A stretch of 64,000 nt of DNA from Kiritimatiellia bacterium (lineage in GTDB: Bacteria; Verrucomicrobiota; Kiritimatiellia; PWTM01), in assembly GCA_026417735.1 (NCBI GenBank), contig JAOACR010000004.1, positions 139,001 through 203,000 on the forward strand, given 5' to 3'. The translations under genes and the position numbers were made by a program. This document shows positions 27,236-36,037 of the stretch, one piece after another. Under the pieces are notes generated by a model that did not search any database, was not told the DNA's origin, and worked only from the letters and a program-made list of their open reading frames with translations. The first letter of the stretch is position 1; the number at the start of each line of letters is the position of its first letter.

Positions 27236-28951
27236 ATGAACCGGATCGTGGTGGCGCTGGCGCAGATCAACCCCACCGTCGGCGCGTTGATTCCGAACGC
27301 GGACAAGGTCGTGCGCTTCGCGGAGGAGGCTGCCCGGCAGGGCGCGGTGCTCGCGGTGTTTCCGGAAATGTGCATCGCCGGATATCCGCCCGAAGACCTT
27401 GTGCAGAAACCACACTTCATCGAAGACTGCGGCGTGGAGATCGCACGCCTCGCGGCCCGGCTGCCGCGGGAGATCGTCGTGATCGTTGGTGCGCCGCAGC
27501 GGGGCGACGATCCTGCCGAAGGCCGCCCCTACAACGCCGCGTTCGTGTTTCACGGCGGATTCGTCCGGGGCATCGCGCGCAAGTCCGCACTGGCCGCCTA
27601 CGGCGTCTATGACGAACGGCGCCTGTTTTCCGCTGGCCGTCGTCCCACGGTGCTGCGGATCGGCCGCTCGGCCATCGGCATTCACATCTGCCAGGACTCC
27701 TGGAACACCGCCGCGCCGCCCTGCCAGACGATGCGCGGCGGCCGGCTCGACCTGCTCGTGAATCTCTCGGCCTCTCCCTTCCACCGCGGGCGCAGCCGCC
27801 AACGTGTCGCGATCCTACGGGCCGCCGCATCGGCGGTGGATGCGCCGGTAATGATGGCCAATCTGGTCGGCGGACAGGACGAGCTGGTCTTCGACGGTGC
27901 GAGCTTCGCGGTGGAGCCGACCGGTCGCGTGCTCGCGCAGGCCCGGCCATTCGCGGAGGACCTGCTGCTGCTCGAAGTCCCCGCCCGCTACCGCGCCGAA
28001 GACGTGGTGTTTGCGGAGTGCGATCTCGTCGACATCGCCGCGGCGCCGACGGGCGAGGTGAGTCAACGGCCGCCACCCCGGCTCGAACGGTGGCCGGAGG
28101 GACCGGAGGAGGTGTACCGCGCGCTGTCGCTGGGCCTGCGCGACTACATGGACAAGAACGGGTTTCAGCGCTGTGTCGTCGCGCTGAGTGGCGGCATTGA
28201 CTCGGCGCTGGTCGCGACGATCGCGGCCGATGCGCTCGGGCCGGAGCGGGTCGTCGGTGTGACGATGCCCTCCCGCCATACCTCGGCCGAGACACGCACG
28301 GATGCCGAGCGCGTCGCGCGCAACCTTGGCATCGAGTTCCGCGAGGTGGACATCGACGGACTTTTCGGCGCCTTTCTGGAGCAGCTATCGGCGCAGTGGA
28401 GCGGTCGCCGGCCCGACGTCACGGAGGAGAACCTGCAAGCGCGAATTCGCGCAGTGGTGCTGATGGCGCTGTCGAACAAGTTCGGCTGGCTCGCACTTTC
28501 GTGCGGCAACAAGAGCGAGCTGGCGACCGGCTACTGTACCTTGTACGGCGATATGTCCGGGGGCTACACGTTGCTGAAGGATGTGACGAAGACCCTCGTG
28601 TACGAGCTGGCGCGTTGGCGCAACGGTCGGGGCGGCCCACCGCCGATTCCGGATACGGTGCTGACGCGCCCGCCCACCGCCGAGCTGCGGCCGGGCCAGC
28701 GGGACGAGGACACACTGCCTCCCTACTCGATACTGGACCCCATTCTCGAGCTCTATGTCGAGCAGGACCTGTCGTTCGACCGTATCGTTGCCCGCGGATT
28801 TCCACCTGAGACCGTCCGGCGTGTGATCCGGATGGTGGACGCCGCCGAGTACAAGCGGCGTCAGGGTGCCCCCGGTGTGAAGATCACGCCCAAGGCGTTC
28901 GGTCGGGACCGATGCATGCCCATCACCAATCTCTATCGCGAACGCACCTAG
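27236..28951 (+). CDS. nadE: Glutamine-dependent NAD+ synthetase (NadE)
   Basis: A 571-residue two-domain enzyme that makes NAD+ from nicotinic acid adenine dinucleotide, ATP and glutamine. The N-terminal carbon-nitrogen hydrolase domain has the catalytic triad E44 (FPEMC), K116 (ARKSAL) and C152 (HICQDSWN). The C-terminal ATP-pyrophosphatase domain has SGGIDSAL at residues 318-325 and the later GNKSELATGYCTLYGDMSGG block. Having both domains means it can use glutamine directly. I used the ATG at 27236; an in-frame TTG nine bases upstream is less likely. Its end overlaps the start of the GH43 gene by 40 bases. Confidence 0.93.
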   Translation: MNRIVVALAQINPTVGALIPNADKVVRFAEEAARQGAVLAVFPEMCIAGYPPEDLVQKPHFIEDCGVEIARLAARLPREIVVIVGAPQRGDDPAEGRPYNAAFVFHGGFVRGIARKSALAAYGVYDERRLFSAGRRPTVLRIGRSAIGIHICQDSWNTAAPPCQTMRGGRLDLLVNLSASPFHRGRSRQRVAILRAAASAVDAPVMMANLVGGQDELVFDGASFAVEPTGRVLAQARPFAEDLLLLEVPARYRAEDVVFAECDLVDIAAAPTGEVSQRPPPRLERWPEGPEEVYRALSLGLRDYMDKNGFQRCVVALSGGIDSALVATIAADALGPERVVGVTMPSRHTSAETRTDAERVARNLGIEFREVDIDGLFGAFLEQLSAQWSGRRPDVTEENLQARIRAVVLMALSNKFGWLALSCGNKSELATGYCTLYGDMSGGYTLLKDVTKTLVYELARWRNGRGGPPPIPDTVLTRPPTAELRPGQRDEDTLPPYSILDPILELYVEQDLSFDRIVARGFPPETVRRVIRMVDAAEYKRRQGAPGVKITPKAFGRDRCMPITNLYRERT

Positions 28952-30012
28952 CGCACCCGTCCAGAGGTGTCCGCCGACTCCGCGTTGCGGTCGCGGCCCT
29001 TCTGACGCACGCGCTCGCCGGCGCGGAGCCGCCGCCGGCCACCTATCGCAACCCGCTGCCCGGCCTCGAGGGGCTGGCGGATCCGTTTGTGCTGCGTCAT
29101 CACGACCGCTATCTGCTGTATGCGACCGGCGACGCCCGCTCGTATCCAGTGTTCGAGTCGACGGACCTGGTGCGCTGGCGGCGCCTCGGCGACTGCTGGA
29201 GCGACCCGCGCGGAGGACTGTGGGCGCCAGAGGTGCTCGCGGCGCCAGACGGCCGCTTTTACCTCTACTACACCGTGAACGCGCATAGTGGCGCGACTGG
29301 GCTGCGCAAGACGATCGGGGTCGCAACCGCCGACCGTCCGGAAGGCCCGTTCCGCGAGCCCATGGACCTCGTCGCGCGCGCGATCGATGCTCACCCCTTT
29401 CTCGATCAGGACGGCCGGCTGTACCTGTACTACGCCGACCTCGCGCAGGGCTTTCGGATCATGGTCCGACCGATGGCCGACCCGCGCCGTCCTGCGGGAG
29501 AGGCGGTGGAACTGCTGCGCCCGACCGAACCGTGGGAAACCGCCTACGGCCGCGTCACGGAAGGTCCGTTCGTGATCCGACGCGGCCCGACCTATTATCT
29601 CATGTACTCCGGCAGCGGCGCCGACAGCCCCCACTACGCGATCGGCTACGCCACGGCGGACTCACCGTTGGGGCCATTTCGGAAACATCCCCGCAACCCG
29701 ATTGCGCGGTCGGGGAACGGTGTGCTGGGCCCCGGCCATCACTGCGTGGTCCGGGGGCCCGACGAGGGTTGGTGGATGTTCTATCACCAGAAGTTCGACG
29801 ACGGCATCAACTTCCGTCGCTTCCTTGCGCTGGACCCCCTGGTCTTCGAGGCGGACGGCGCGCTGCGCGTAGAAGTCAGCCGCAACCGCGACCGGCCCGC
29901 GCCGACGTCCAAGGGTCGCCCCTCCTCCGTCACCGCCGGCCACCCGCCGGCCGCACCTTCTCGGCCGGATGCGAAAGCGGCCCCCTCCCCCGCGCCATCG
30001 GGTCAGCACTGA
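28912..30012 (+). CDS. GH43-family glycoside hydrolase, exported
   Basis: A 366-residue enzyme with the five-bladed beta-propeller pattern of GH43, which includes arabinofuranosidases, xylosidases and arabinanases. The three catalytic acids appear in their usual contexts: GLADPFVLRH (base), IDAHPFLDQDG (pKa modulator) and TEGPFVIRRG (acid). A basic stretch plus hydrophobic run (RRLRVAVAALLTHALAGAE) reads as a signal peptide after an unusually long leader. The C-terminal 45 residues are Pro/Ala/Ser-rich low complexity. No in-frame start closer to the signal peptide was found, so the 40-base overlap with nadE is accepted. Substrate not predictable. Confidence 0.82.
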   Translation: MHAHHQSLSRTHLAHPSRGVRRLRVAVAALLTHALAGAEPPPATYRNPLPGLEGLADPFVLRHHDRYLLYATGDARSYPVFESTDLVRWRRLGDCWSDPRGGLWAPEVLAAPDGRFYLYYTVNAHSGATGLRKTIGVATADRPEGPFREPMDLVARAIDAHPFLDQDGRLYLYYADLAQGFRIMVRPMADPRRPAGEAVELLRPTEPWETAYGRVTEGPFVIRRGPTYYLMYSGSGADSPHYAIGYATADSPLGPFRKHPRNPIARSGNGVLGPGHHCVVRGPDEGWWMFYHQKFDDGINFRRFLALDPLVFEADGALRVEVSRNRDRPAPTSKGRPSSVTAGHPPAAPSRPDAKAAPSPAPSGQH

Positions 30013-30052
30013 GCCACGGCGTTGAGTGGGCGAAGCGCCGGCTGTTCGGTTC

Positions 30053-30091
30053 AAAAACCACGACACCCCGACCGCGGGCCGGGGTGTCGTG
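30053..30091 (-). terminator. Rho-independent terminator after the pilin-like gene
   Basis: Perfect 12-bp inverted repeat (CACGACACCCCG at 30059-30070 and its complement at 30080-30091) with a 9-base loop. On the minus strand the stem is followed by GG and five T (30057-30053), so it terminates the pilin-like gene whose stop is 20 bases upstream. It may also slow transcription from the GH43 side. Confidence 0.85.
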
Positions 30092-30110
30092 CCTCACCGC
30101 TCCCGATTGA

Positions 30111-30797
30111 TTACGGCTCCAGCACTCGGTTGGTCAGCGCGGTGCCATCCAGCGTCGCGCGCGTGAAGATATTCGTGAAGGCAACGAGCTTGAGGTCGTC
30201 CTTGATCAATTTCTGCGCGCTGGCGCCCTTCGCGACGATCACGAGTCCCTTCGTCGCGAACGGTTGAATGTCTTCCAGCTTCTGTGGCAGCCCATTCGGC
30301 CGCGGGGTGATGTTCTCGCCGATCGTCGTCAGGCTGAGGTTCTTCGTCCACAGCACGGGTGCGGTTTCCGGATAGCTTTCGGTGACATCCGCGACCATGC
30401 GCCAGGCGTGATTGGTGCCGGTGAACGTGTCCGCGCCGGTTGCGGGCGGCACGCCCGGACCGGTGAAGAACGCCCAGTTCACCGCCATCACCTCGCCCGT
30501 CACCAGATAGCGGAAGAAGTCCGCGACGTTTTTGAAGGCGTTGTTGGTGACGACGGTCGTCGGACTGTACTTCGGGAAGCCAACGATGCGCGCGGTGTAC
30601 ACCGATTCACCGCCCACTTGCACCACCGACTCAATGATACGCTTGCCGTTGTTCATCAGCCCGGTCAGCCTCGCCTGCAGGATCGCGTTGCTGATCTGCG
30701 GCACCAGCAGTCCCATCAGAATGCCGATGATCGTGATCACAACCAGCATTTCGACGAGGGTGAAGCCCCGGCGAATCCAGCTCCGCAGCCTCTTCAT
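30111..30797 (-). CDS. Prepilin-type (type II/IV pseudopilin-like) protein
   Basis: A 228-residue protein with a classical prepilin leader: a basic start, then RRGFTLVEMLVVITIIGILMG with the G-F cleavage site and E5 of the mature protein, then a hydrophobic helix. The processed protein would be assembled by a type II or type IV pilus machine. The remaining 200 residues are a globular domain without recognisable sub-motifs and look unlike the short GspG major pseudopilin. I used the ATG at 30797 because AAAGGA lies eight bases before it; upstream in-frame ATGs at 30806 and 30815 are possible. A strong terminator follows it. No pilus assembly gene is adjacent. Confidence 0.85.
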   Translation of the reverse strand: MKRLRSWIRRGFTLVEMLVVITIIGILMGLLVPQISNAILQARLTGLMNNGKRIIESVVQVGGESVYTARIVGFPKYSPTTVVTNNAFKNVADFFRYLVTGEVMAVNWAFFTGPGVPPATGADTFTGTNHAWRMVADVTESYPETAPVLWTKNLSLTTIGENITPRPNGLPQKLEDIQPFATKGLVIVAKGASAQKLIKDDLKLVAFTNIFTRATLDGTALTNRVLEP

Positions 30798-30919
30798 GGT
30801 GTCCATCCTTTCCATCTCGTTCGACCCGCGCACGACCACCCCGCCGCGAACCCGGGGGGCTCCGCACCAGATACGATGCCATCGGTATGTGGCCGGGTCA
30901 AGAGCCGAACGGCTCGCCG

Positions 30920-31348
30920 TCATCGCGCCAGCGAGTACACGATGTAGGCGAGGATCGCGACGACGATCAGCATCACAATCGCGCGGTTCCGCTGCAGGCG
31001 ACGTTCGACGCTGGGCGGCGGCCCGCGCAGGAAACTGCTGCCGAAGTAGTGCGCAAAGCGTTCGCGGTCGGGAGGCGGCGCGATGGCGCGGCCAGGGCGG
31101 CCGACGGACGCGCCCGGCGGCGGAGCGGCCTCCGTCACAGTGCTGTGCTGCGGTGATGGGGAGGGGGGCGGTGGGTCGGAGGCGCGCGGCGCGCTCCGCG
31201 GCCGAACGGTCTGCAGGTCGGGCGGCAGAGTGACCGGCCGGCCACGTTCCGCCGCCGCGATCGCGCGCCGCACTTCACGCAGCCGCCGCTCCAGCTCGGC
31301 GGCCCGCTCCTCGAGATCTCGGCGCTGCTGGAAGTCCGGCGGCGACAT
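30920..31348 (-). CDS. Small tail-anchored protein with N-terminal coiled coil
   Basis: I do not recognise this 142-residue protein. Residues 8-38 form a charged coiled coil (DLEERAAELERRLREVRRA). A proline- and serine-rich linker follows (about 45-100), and the C-terminus is a single membrane helix (IVMLIVVAILAYIVYSLA). It should be a cytoplasmic coiled coil anchored in the inner membrane by its tail. It starts seven bases after the stop of another coiled-coil/tail-anchor protein with the same layout, which suggests that the two act together. It ends 123 bases before the pilin-like gene. Confidence 0.65.
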   Translation of the reverse strand: MSPPDFQQRRDLEERAAELERRLREVRRAIAAAERGRPVTLPPDLQTVRPRSAPRASDPPPPSPSPQHSTVTEAAPPPGASVGRPGRAIAPPPDRERFAHYFGSSFLRGPPPSVERRLQRNRAIVMLIVVAILAYIVYSLAR

Positions 31349-31355
31349 CGGCCGC

Positions 31356-32108
31356 TCAGAACATCAGCCCGCGCGCGATCAACACCGCGACGAGAATCAC
31401 CGCGGTAATGATCGCCGGCAAGCTCACCATCAGCCCGATCACAAACCATTCGCGCAGCGTACGGTCGGGACGCGCCGCGGGAGCCGTCACGATGGGTTCC
31501 GCCCGTAACAGCGGCGCCGAACCGCCGGCGCCCCCCTCCGCCGACACCGACCCGAGCGCCGCTTCGATCTTCGCCATTGTCTTGTTGTACTCCATCCGGA
31601 GATCGTCCACGCGGGCGAGCGCCTCTTTCAACTTCTCCCGGATCGTCTCTTCGGTCCACTCCTCCTCGCGGATCGCTTGGATCTCGTCAAGCATCGCGCG
31701 AAAGCGCTGCCGCGCCGCCTGCAACAGCTCCGCGGTCTGCACCGCCTGCAGCTCGCGGCGCTCAATCGTCACGACGCTTTGCGTGAGACGGTCCAGCAGT
31801 TCCTGGCGGCCGCGCAGAAACGACTCCTGGGTGGCCCGGGCCTCTTCAATTTCCCGCTTCTCCCGCTCGAGGTCCGCGGCGATGCGGCGCAGCCGCTCCA
31901 GCTCCTGCGTGCGCTGCGCGTCCTGCTCATCCAGCGCCTGCTTGTGACGGACCATCAACGGCAAGTTGAGGTCCGAAACGCTCCGGCCGGCGTCCGGGCC
32001 GGCCACCCCTTCCGGCGGCGGCGGCTCATCGGCCGGACCCACCTTCACGCGGGGCAGCTCCTCGCGACGGGCGTACAGATCGCCATCGAAGAAATCACGG
32101 CCGGGCAT
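31356..32108 (-). CDS. Tail-anchored coiled-coil protein
   Basis: A 250-residue protein of unknown function. After a Pro/Glu-rich N-terminus, residues about 50-185 form a long charged coiled coil (for example QELERLRRIAADLEREKREIEEARA and WTEETIREKLKEALARVDDLR). A Gly/Ala/Pro linker leads to a C-terminal membrane helix (VIGLMVSLPAIITAVILVAVLIA). No signal peptide is present, so most of the protein should be cytoplasmic. It starts 12 bases after the LysM/TPR lipoprotein gene and is followed seven bases later by a smaller protein of similar design. The tight spacing suggests a shared envelope-associated role. Confidence 0.65.
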   Translation of the reverse strand: MPGRDFFDGDLYARREELPRVKVGPADEPPPPEGVAGPDAGRSVSDLNLPLMVRHKQALDEQDAQRTQELERLRRIAADLEREKREIEEARATQESFLRGRQELLDRLTQSVVTIERRELQAVQTAELLQAARQRFRAMLDEIQAIREEEWTEETIREKLKEALARVDDLRMEYNKTMAKIEAALGSVSAEGGAGGSAPLLRAEPIVTAPAARPDRTLREWFVIGLMVSLPAIITAVILVAVLIARGLMF

Positions 32109-32120
32109 GGGAGGTCTCCT

Positions 32121-32912
32121 TCAGCGCGGAATGACGAGCACCTGGCCGGGCCGGACGCTGCCCGGCCCGGAGAGCTGTGACTTGTTCGCATCGTAGATGC
32201 GGCGCCACTGGTTCGCATCGCCGTAGACTTTCGCCGCAATCGCCGCCAGCGTGTCGCCACTCTGCACGGTGTAGGTGCGGACCTCGGGGACCGCCGGAGC
32301 GGGAGCCGGCGGCGGCAGGCCGGCTGCACCCGGGCGGGGGGCGGTGGGGGCGGCCGGCGCGTTGGTCGCGCGCGCTGGCGCGAGCGGAGCGGCGGCGACC
32401 GTGGGCGCGGCGGAGGTCGCCAGCCGGCGCTGCAGCGCGACGATCTCCTCCTTCAGCACCGCGTTTTCCCGTTTCAGCTCGGCGATGATCTTCGCCGCTT
32501 CGGCGGGGCGGTCCGCGAGCGAGGCGGCCAGCGACCAGCGCGCCCGCATCAGCAACTCACCGACGGTGCGGCGGGTCTTTTCGTCACGCGACAACTGTAC
32601 GTACCGCTCGTAGTGGTAGATCGCCCGAGCGTAGTTCTCCTTGGCGTCGCTGTCGAAGAGCCGCCCGAGGTGCAGGTGGGGGCGGGCCATGCGGGGATAC
32701 CGATCGAGCACCCTCTCGTAGGCGGCGATTGCGCCGTCGAGATCGCCCGCACGCTCGAGCGCCTGTGCGCGGCGCATCAGCGGGTGCTGTTCCTCCCGGC
32801 TCTCCGCGGCGCCCTCATAGCCGGCGCCGCAGCCCGCCAGCAGCAGCGCGCCGAGCGCCGCGCCCAGCGCCGCGCCCGCACCGCCGAGGAGTCCGCAGCC
32901 GCTCCACCGCAT
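32121..32912 (-). CDS. Lipoprotein with TPR-like repeats and C-terminal LysM domain
   Basis: A 263-residue envelope protein. It begins with a long hydrophobic leader ending in a lipobox (LLAGC), so it should be lipid-anchored. Residues 40-130 contain TPR-like repeats (LERAGDLDGAIAAYERVLDRYP), then a short coiled coil (ELKRENAVLKEEIVALQRRL), a low-complexity linker and a C-terminal LysM domain (YTVQSGDTLAAIAAKVYG to GQVLVIPR) that binds peptidoglycan. This links the lipid anchor to the cell wall. It is the first gene of a minus-strand set with two tail-anchored coiled-coil proteins. A promoter-like pair ends seven bases before its start codon. Confidence 0.8.
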   Translation of the reverse strand: MRWSGCGLLGGAGAALGAALGALLLAGCGAGYEGAAESREEQHPLMRRAQALERAGDLDGAIAAYERVLDRYPRMARPHLHLGRLFDSDAKENYARAIYHYERYVQLSRDEKTRRTVGELLMRARWSLAASLADRPAEAAKIIAELKRENAVLKEEIVALQRRLATSAAPTVAAAPLAPARATNAPAAPTAPRPGAAGLPPPAPAPAVPEVRTYTVQSGDTLAAIAAKVYGDANQWRRIYDANKSQLSGPGSVRPGQVLVIPR

Positions 32913-32919
32913 GGTGCCC

Positions 32920-32949
32920 TTCCTAACACCCGGTGCTGCGCACCGTCAA
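32920..32949 (-). promoter_or_regulatory. Possible promoter for the LysM/TPR lipoprotein gene
   Basis: On the minus strand TTGACG and TAGGAA are separated by 18 bases. The second hexamer ends seven bases before the ATG at 32912, implying a transcript with almost no leader. Motif match only. Confidence 0.35.
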
Positions 32950-33041
32950 GGCGGCCGGCTCACCGGCAGCGCCGCGGTTTGACAGCGGCGAGGTGATTCC
33001 GATTGTGTAGTGCGGCGCCGGTCGGCGCGGAGTGTGCGGCG

Positions 33042-34577
33042 ATGCTGGCAACCATACGGTCCGGGGCCGTGGTGGGGGTGGACGCGGTACCCGTGGAAAT
33101 CGAGGTGAACGCGGGGGGCGGGGATCCGAAGACGATCCTCGTCGGCCTGCCAGACACCGCGGTGCGAGAGAGCATCGACCGCGTGTGGACGGCGCTGGCC
33201 AACTCGGGGTTTCCGCCTCCCCGTGGTCGCACCACGATCAACCTGGCGCCCGCGGACCTGCGCAAGGAAGGACCGATCTACGATCTGCCGATCGCGCTGG
33301 GCACGCTGGTGGCCACCGGCGCGCTGGATGGCAGCCGGCTGGAGGGGCTGGCCGCCGTCGGCGAGCTGGCGCTCAGCGGCGAAGTGCGGCGCGTGCGCGG
33401 CGTGCTGCCGATCGCGGTCGGCGCCCGCCGCGCGGGGCTGCGGGGCATCCTTGTACCGCCGGAGAACGGCGAGGAGGCCGCGGTGGTGGAGGGGCTAGAG
33501 GTCTATCCGGTGGACACGCTGCGGGATGCGGCGGACTTTCTGGCGGGCGCTTTGCAGATCCCGCCGCTCCGACTCGATGCGGCCCAACGGTTCGCCGAGA
33601 GCTGGCAGGCCGCGGAGGACTTCGCCGACGTGAAGGGCCAGGAGTTCGCCAAGCGCGCGATCGAGGTCGCGGTCGCCGGCGGTCACAACCTGCTGGCGAT
33701 CGGGCCACCGGGAACCGGCAAGACGATGCTCGCGCGGCGGGTACCCTCGATCCTGCCGCCAATGACGCTCGAAGAAGCGCTCGAGGTGACGAAGATCCAC
33801 AGCATCGCCGGTACGCTGGCCTCGCACCAGCCGCTGGTGACAACCCGGCCGTTCCGCGCCCCGCACCACACCATCTCCGACGCGGGCCTGCTCGGCGGCG
33901 GCACCCATCCGATGCCCGGCGAGGTGAGCCTCGCGCATCACGGCGTGCTATTCCTCGACGAACTTCCGGAGTTTCACCGCAACGTGCTCGAGGTGCTGCG
34001 CCAACCACTCGAGGACGGGTTCGTGACGATTTCGCGCGCCGCCGCCGCGGTGACGTTCCCCTGCCGGTTCATGCTCGTCGCCGCGATGAACCCCTGCCCG
34101 TGCGGATACTTCGGCGACGTGCAGCGCGAATGTCGCTGCACCCCGCTGCAGATCCAGCGCTACCGCAACCGGATCTCCGGCCCGCTGCTGGACCGCATTG
34201 ACCTGCACATCGAGGTGCCGTCGGTGCGCTACGCGGAGCTCGCCAGCCTCGACCGCGGCGAACCCTCCGCCGCGATCCGCGAGCGCGTGGTCGCCGCGCG
34301 CCGGCGCCAGCAGGAACGGTTCCGCGATATCCCCGGCGTCCACTGCAACGCCGCGATGCGAGCCGCGGAAGTGCAGCGGTACGCGCGGCCGGACGCGGCC
34401 GGCGGCGAGCTGCTGCGCGCGGCGGTGACGGACCTGCACCTGAGCGCGCGCGCCTACGACCGCATCCTGAAAGTCGCGCGAACGATCGCGGATCTCGACG
34501 GCTCCGACGAGGTGCGCGCGGCGCACGTGTCCGAGGCGATTCAGTACCGGACGCTGGACCGGCAGGTGTGGGCGTGA
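33042..34577 (+). CDS. comM: YifB/ComM-family Mg-chelatase-like AAA+ ATPase
   Basis: A 511-residue protein of the ComM/YifB family; Vibrio ComM is a hexameric helicase that drives branch migration during natural transformation. The N-terminal ChlI-like domain (about 1-170) is followed by an AAA+ core with Walker [12 protein letters not shown] near residue 222, Walker [10 protein letters not shown] and the conserved ACP-type motif [11 protein letters not shown]. The C-terminal Mg-chelatase domain closes it. I chose the ATG at 33042 because family members begin with this segment ([15 protein letters not shown]). A TTGACA at 32979 may be its -35 element, but no good -10 was seen. Its stop overlaps the amidase start in a GTGA. 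Confidence 0.92.
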   Translation: MLATIRSGAVVGVDAVPVEIEVNAGGGDPKTILVGLPDTAVRESIDRVWTALANSGFPPPRGRTTINLAPADLRKEGPIYDLPIALGTLVATGALDGSRLEGLAAVGELALSGEVRRVRGVLPIAVGARRAGLRGILVPPENGEEAAVVEGLEVYPVDTLRDAADFLAGALQIPPLRLDAAQRFAESWQAAEDFADVKGQEFAKRAIEVAVAGGHNLLAIGPPGTGKTMLARRVPSILPPMTLEEALEVTKIHSIAGTLASHQPLVTTRPFRAPHHTISDAGLLGGGTHPMPGEVSLAHHGVLFLDELPEFHRNVLEVLRQPLEDGFVTISRAAAAVTFPCRFMLVAAMNPCPCGYFGDVQRECRCTPLQIQRYRNRISGPLLDRIDLHIEVPSVRYAELASLDRGEPSAAIRERVVAARRRQQERFRDIPGVHCNAAMRAAEVQRYARPDAAGGELLRAAVTDLHLSARAYDRILKVARTIADLDGSDEVRAAHVSEAIQYRTLDRQVWA

Positions 34578-35530
34578 ACCGACCGGCCGCCGCCGCGCTG
34601 CTGGCCGTCGCTGGCGTCGCCGCGGCGGGCGAGTCGTACGTGCCGCTCGAGGCGCTCGCGCGCAGCTGGAGCATGACGGTCACGCGCTCGTCGAAGACGC
34701 TCGTCGAGCTGCGCGGCGAGCGGACCACCCTTCAGTTCCAGCCGCTCACCCGCCAGCTCCGCGTGAACGGCACGCTCGTGTGGTTGAACGATACCGTCCG
34801 CGAGGACCGCGGCCGCTGGGCGCTCAACATCGCCGACCGCGTCGGCACGGTTGAGCCGATCCTGTGGCCGAGCCGCCATCTGGCGGGCCGCTCCGCCACA
34901 CTCGTGCTGCTGGATCCGGGCCACGGGGGCGACGACCCGGGCGCGTCCGGTCCGGACGGCCTGCTGGAAAAGTTTCTCACGCTCGACCTCGCGCGTCGTG
35001 TACGGGTGCACCTCGCAAACGCGGGCATTCGCTCGATGCTCACGCGCGACGCGGACCGCACGCTCGGGCTCGACGAGCGCGCCGCACTGATCCGGCGGCA
35101 CCGCGCGCAGGTGTTCGTGAGCCTCCACTTCAACACCGCCGCGTCGCGCGAGATCTGCGGCGTCGAGACCTTTGTGCTGACGCCGCGCGGCTACCAGTCC
35201 ACCGCCGGCGGTGAGAGCGCGGCCTGGCGGCAGAGCGCATTTCCGGGGAACCGTCACGACAGCGCGAACGTGGTGCTCGCCTATCAGATTCAACGCTCGC
35301 TGCGGCAGTGGCTGGGGCCCGCGCACGACCGCGGACTCCGGCGCGCACGTTTTCAGGTGCTGCGCGAGGCGACCTGCCCCGCGGTGCTGGTCGAGTGCGG
35401 CTTCCTCAGCCACCCCGCGACCGCCCGGCGGCTGCGCTCGGCGGAATATCTGGATGCGCTCGCGCAACGCGTCGCGCTCGGCGTCCAGGACTACGTGCGG
35501 CTCGTGCGCGCGGCCGCGCCGGCGCGCTGA
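34574..35530 (+). CDS. N-acetylmuramoyl-L-alanine amidase (Amidase_3)
   Basis: A 318-residue cell-wall hydrolase that cuts the bond between N-acetylmuramic acid and the stem peptide. It has a signal peptide ([21 protein letters not shown]). An N-terminal beta domain of about 80 residues resembles the copper-amine-oxidase-N-like domains found on some amidases. The zinc-dependent Amidase_3 domain has the metal and catalytic residues in [32 protein letters not shown] and [14 protein letters not shown] used the GTG at 34574, whose GTGA overlaps the comM stop; a GTG six bases earlier is also in frame. Its last codons lie just before the DtxR-type promoter. Confidence 0.88.
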   Translation: MNRPAAAALLAVAGVAAAGESYVPLEALARSWSMTVTRSSKTLVELRGERTTLQFQPLTRQLRVNGTLVWLNDTVREDRGRWALNIADRVGTVEPILWPSRHLAGRSATLVLLDPGHGGDDPGASGPDGLLEKFLTLDLARRVRVHLANAGIRSMLTRDADRTLGLDERAALIRRHRAQVFVSLHFNTAASREICGVETFVLTPRGYQSTAGGESAAWRQSAFPGNRHDSANVVLAYQIQRSLRQWLGPAHDRGLRRARFQVLREATCPAVLVECGFLSHPATARRLRSAEYLDALAQRVALGVQDYVRLVRAAAPAR

Positions 35531-35543
35531 GGCGCCCCCCCGC

Positions 35544-35573
35544 TTGACGCGATCGGAGCGCGGGCGCTAAAGT
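35544..35573 (+). promoter_or_regulatory. Promoter of the DtxR/MntR-feoA-feoB operon
   Basis: TTGACG and TAAAGT are separated by 18 bases. The -10-like hexamer overlaps the left arm of the palindrome at 35569-35590, so a regulator bound there would block RNA polymerase. The predicted start is near 35580, about 14 bases before the ATG. Confidence 0.55.
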
Positions 35574-35590
35574 TAGAGTCGTCTAACTTT
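35569..35590. promoter_or_regulatory. Palindromic operator, probable DtxR/MntR-type metal box
   Basis: Perfect inverted repeat with 9-base arms AAAGTTAGA and TCTAACTTT and a 4-base centre. It is strikingly AT-rich in a GC-rich window and lies over the predicted -10 element and transcript start, ending four bases before the regulator start codon. DtxR-family boxes are palindromes of this size containing TTAG/CTAA half-sites. Autoregulation plus control of feoAB is the likely role. Confidence 0.7.
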
Positions 35591-35593
35591 TCC

Positions 35594-36037
35594 ATGTGCC
35601 CGGACCTGCACGACATCACCGCGAGCCAGGAGGACTATCTGGAGGCGATCCTCGAGCTCGGCGGCGCGTCGGCGCCGGTGCGCACCGGCCAGATCGCGGA
35701 GCGTCTCGGTGTGCGGCGCGCGACCGTTTCGGCGACGCTCCGGCTGCTGGCCGCGCGCGGGCTGGTAGAGCACCGCGCCTACGGGCGCACCTGGCTGACG
35801 GCGCGCGGCCGCGCGCGCGCGGTCGCGGTGCGCCGACGGCACCGATCGTTGCGCGAGTTCTTCGCCGAGGTGCTCGGCCTGCCGCTGGCCCACGCCGACG
35901 CGGCCGCCTGCGCGATGGAGCACGCGGCCCCGCGCGCACTGGCCCCCCGGCTGCGCGCGCTGACGCGGTGGCTGCGCGGCCTGCCGGACCGCTGGCGCTG
36001 GACCGCCCCGACCGGCAGCGGAGCCCGCCGCCCATGA
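35594..36037 (+). CDS. DtxR/MntR-family metal-dependent transcriptional regulator
   Basis: A 147-residue repressor with the N-terminal winged helix-turn-helix (about residues 10-70) and dimerisation domain of the DtxR family. By comparison with MntR and DtxR the metal ligands would be D14 and E17 (SQEDYLEAI), H83 (RRRHRSL), C106, E109 and H110 (ACAMEH). This mixes the aspartate/glutamate pair of MntR with the cysteine of DtxR, so iron or manganese sensing cannot be decided. It lacks the C-terminal SH3-like domain of DtxR. A palindromic operator lies right at its start, and feoA overlaps its stop in an ATGA. Repression of ferrous iron uptake is the likely role. Confidence 0.88.
   Translation: MCPDLHDITASQEDYLEAILELGGASAPVRTGQIAERLGVRRATVSATLRLLAARGLVEHRAYGRTWLTARGRARAVAVRRRHRSLREFFAEVLGLPLAHADAAACAMEHAAPRALAPRLRALTRWLRGLPDRWRWTAPTGSGARRP

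Noticed and set aside
32979-33010. A promoter for comM based on TTGACA at 32979
   Set aside because: No acceptable -10 hexamer lies 16-18 bases downstream; the nearest AT-rich candidate would need a 21-base spacer.
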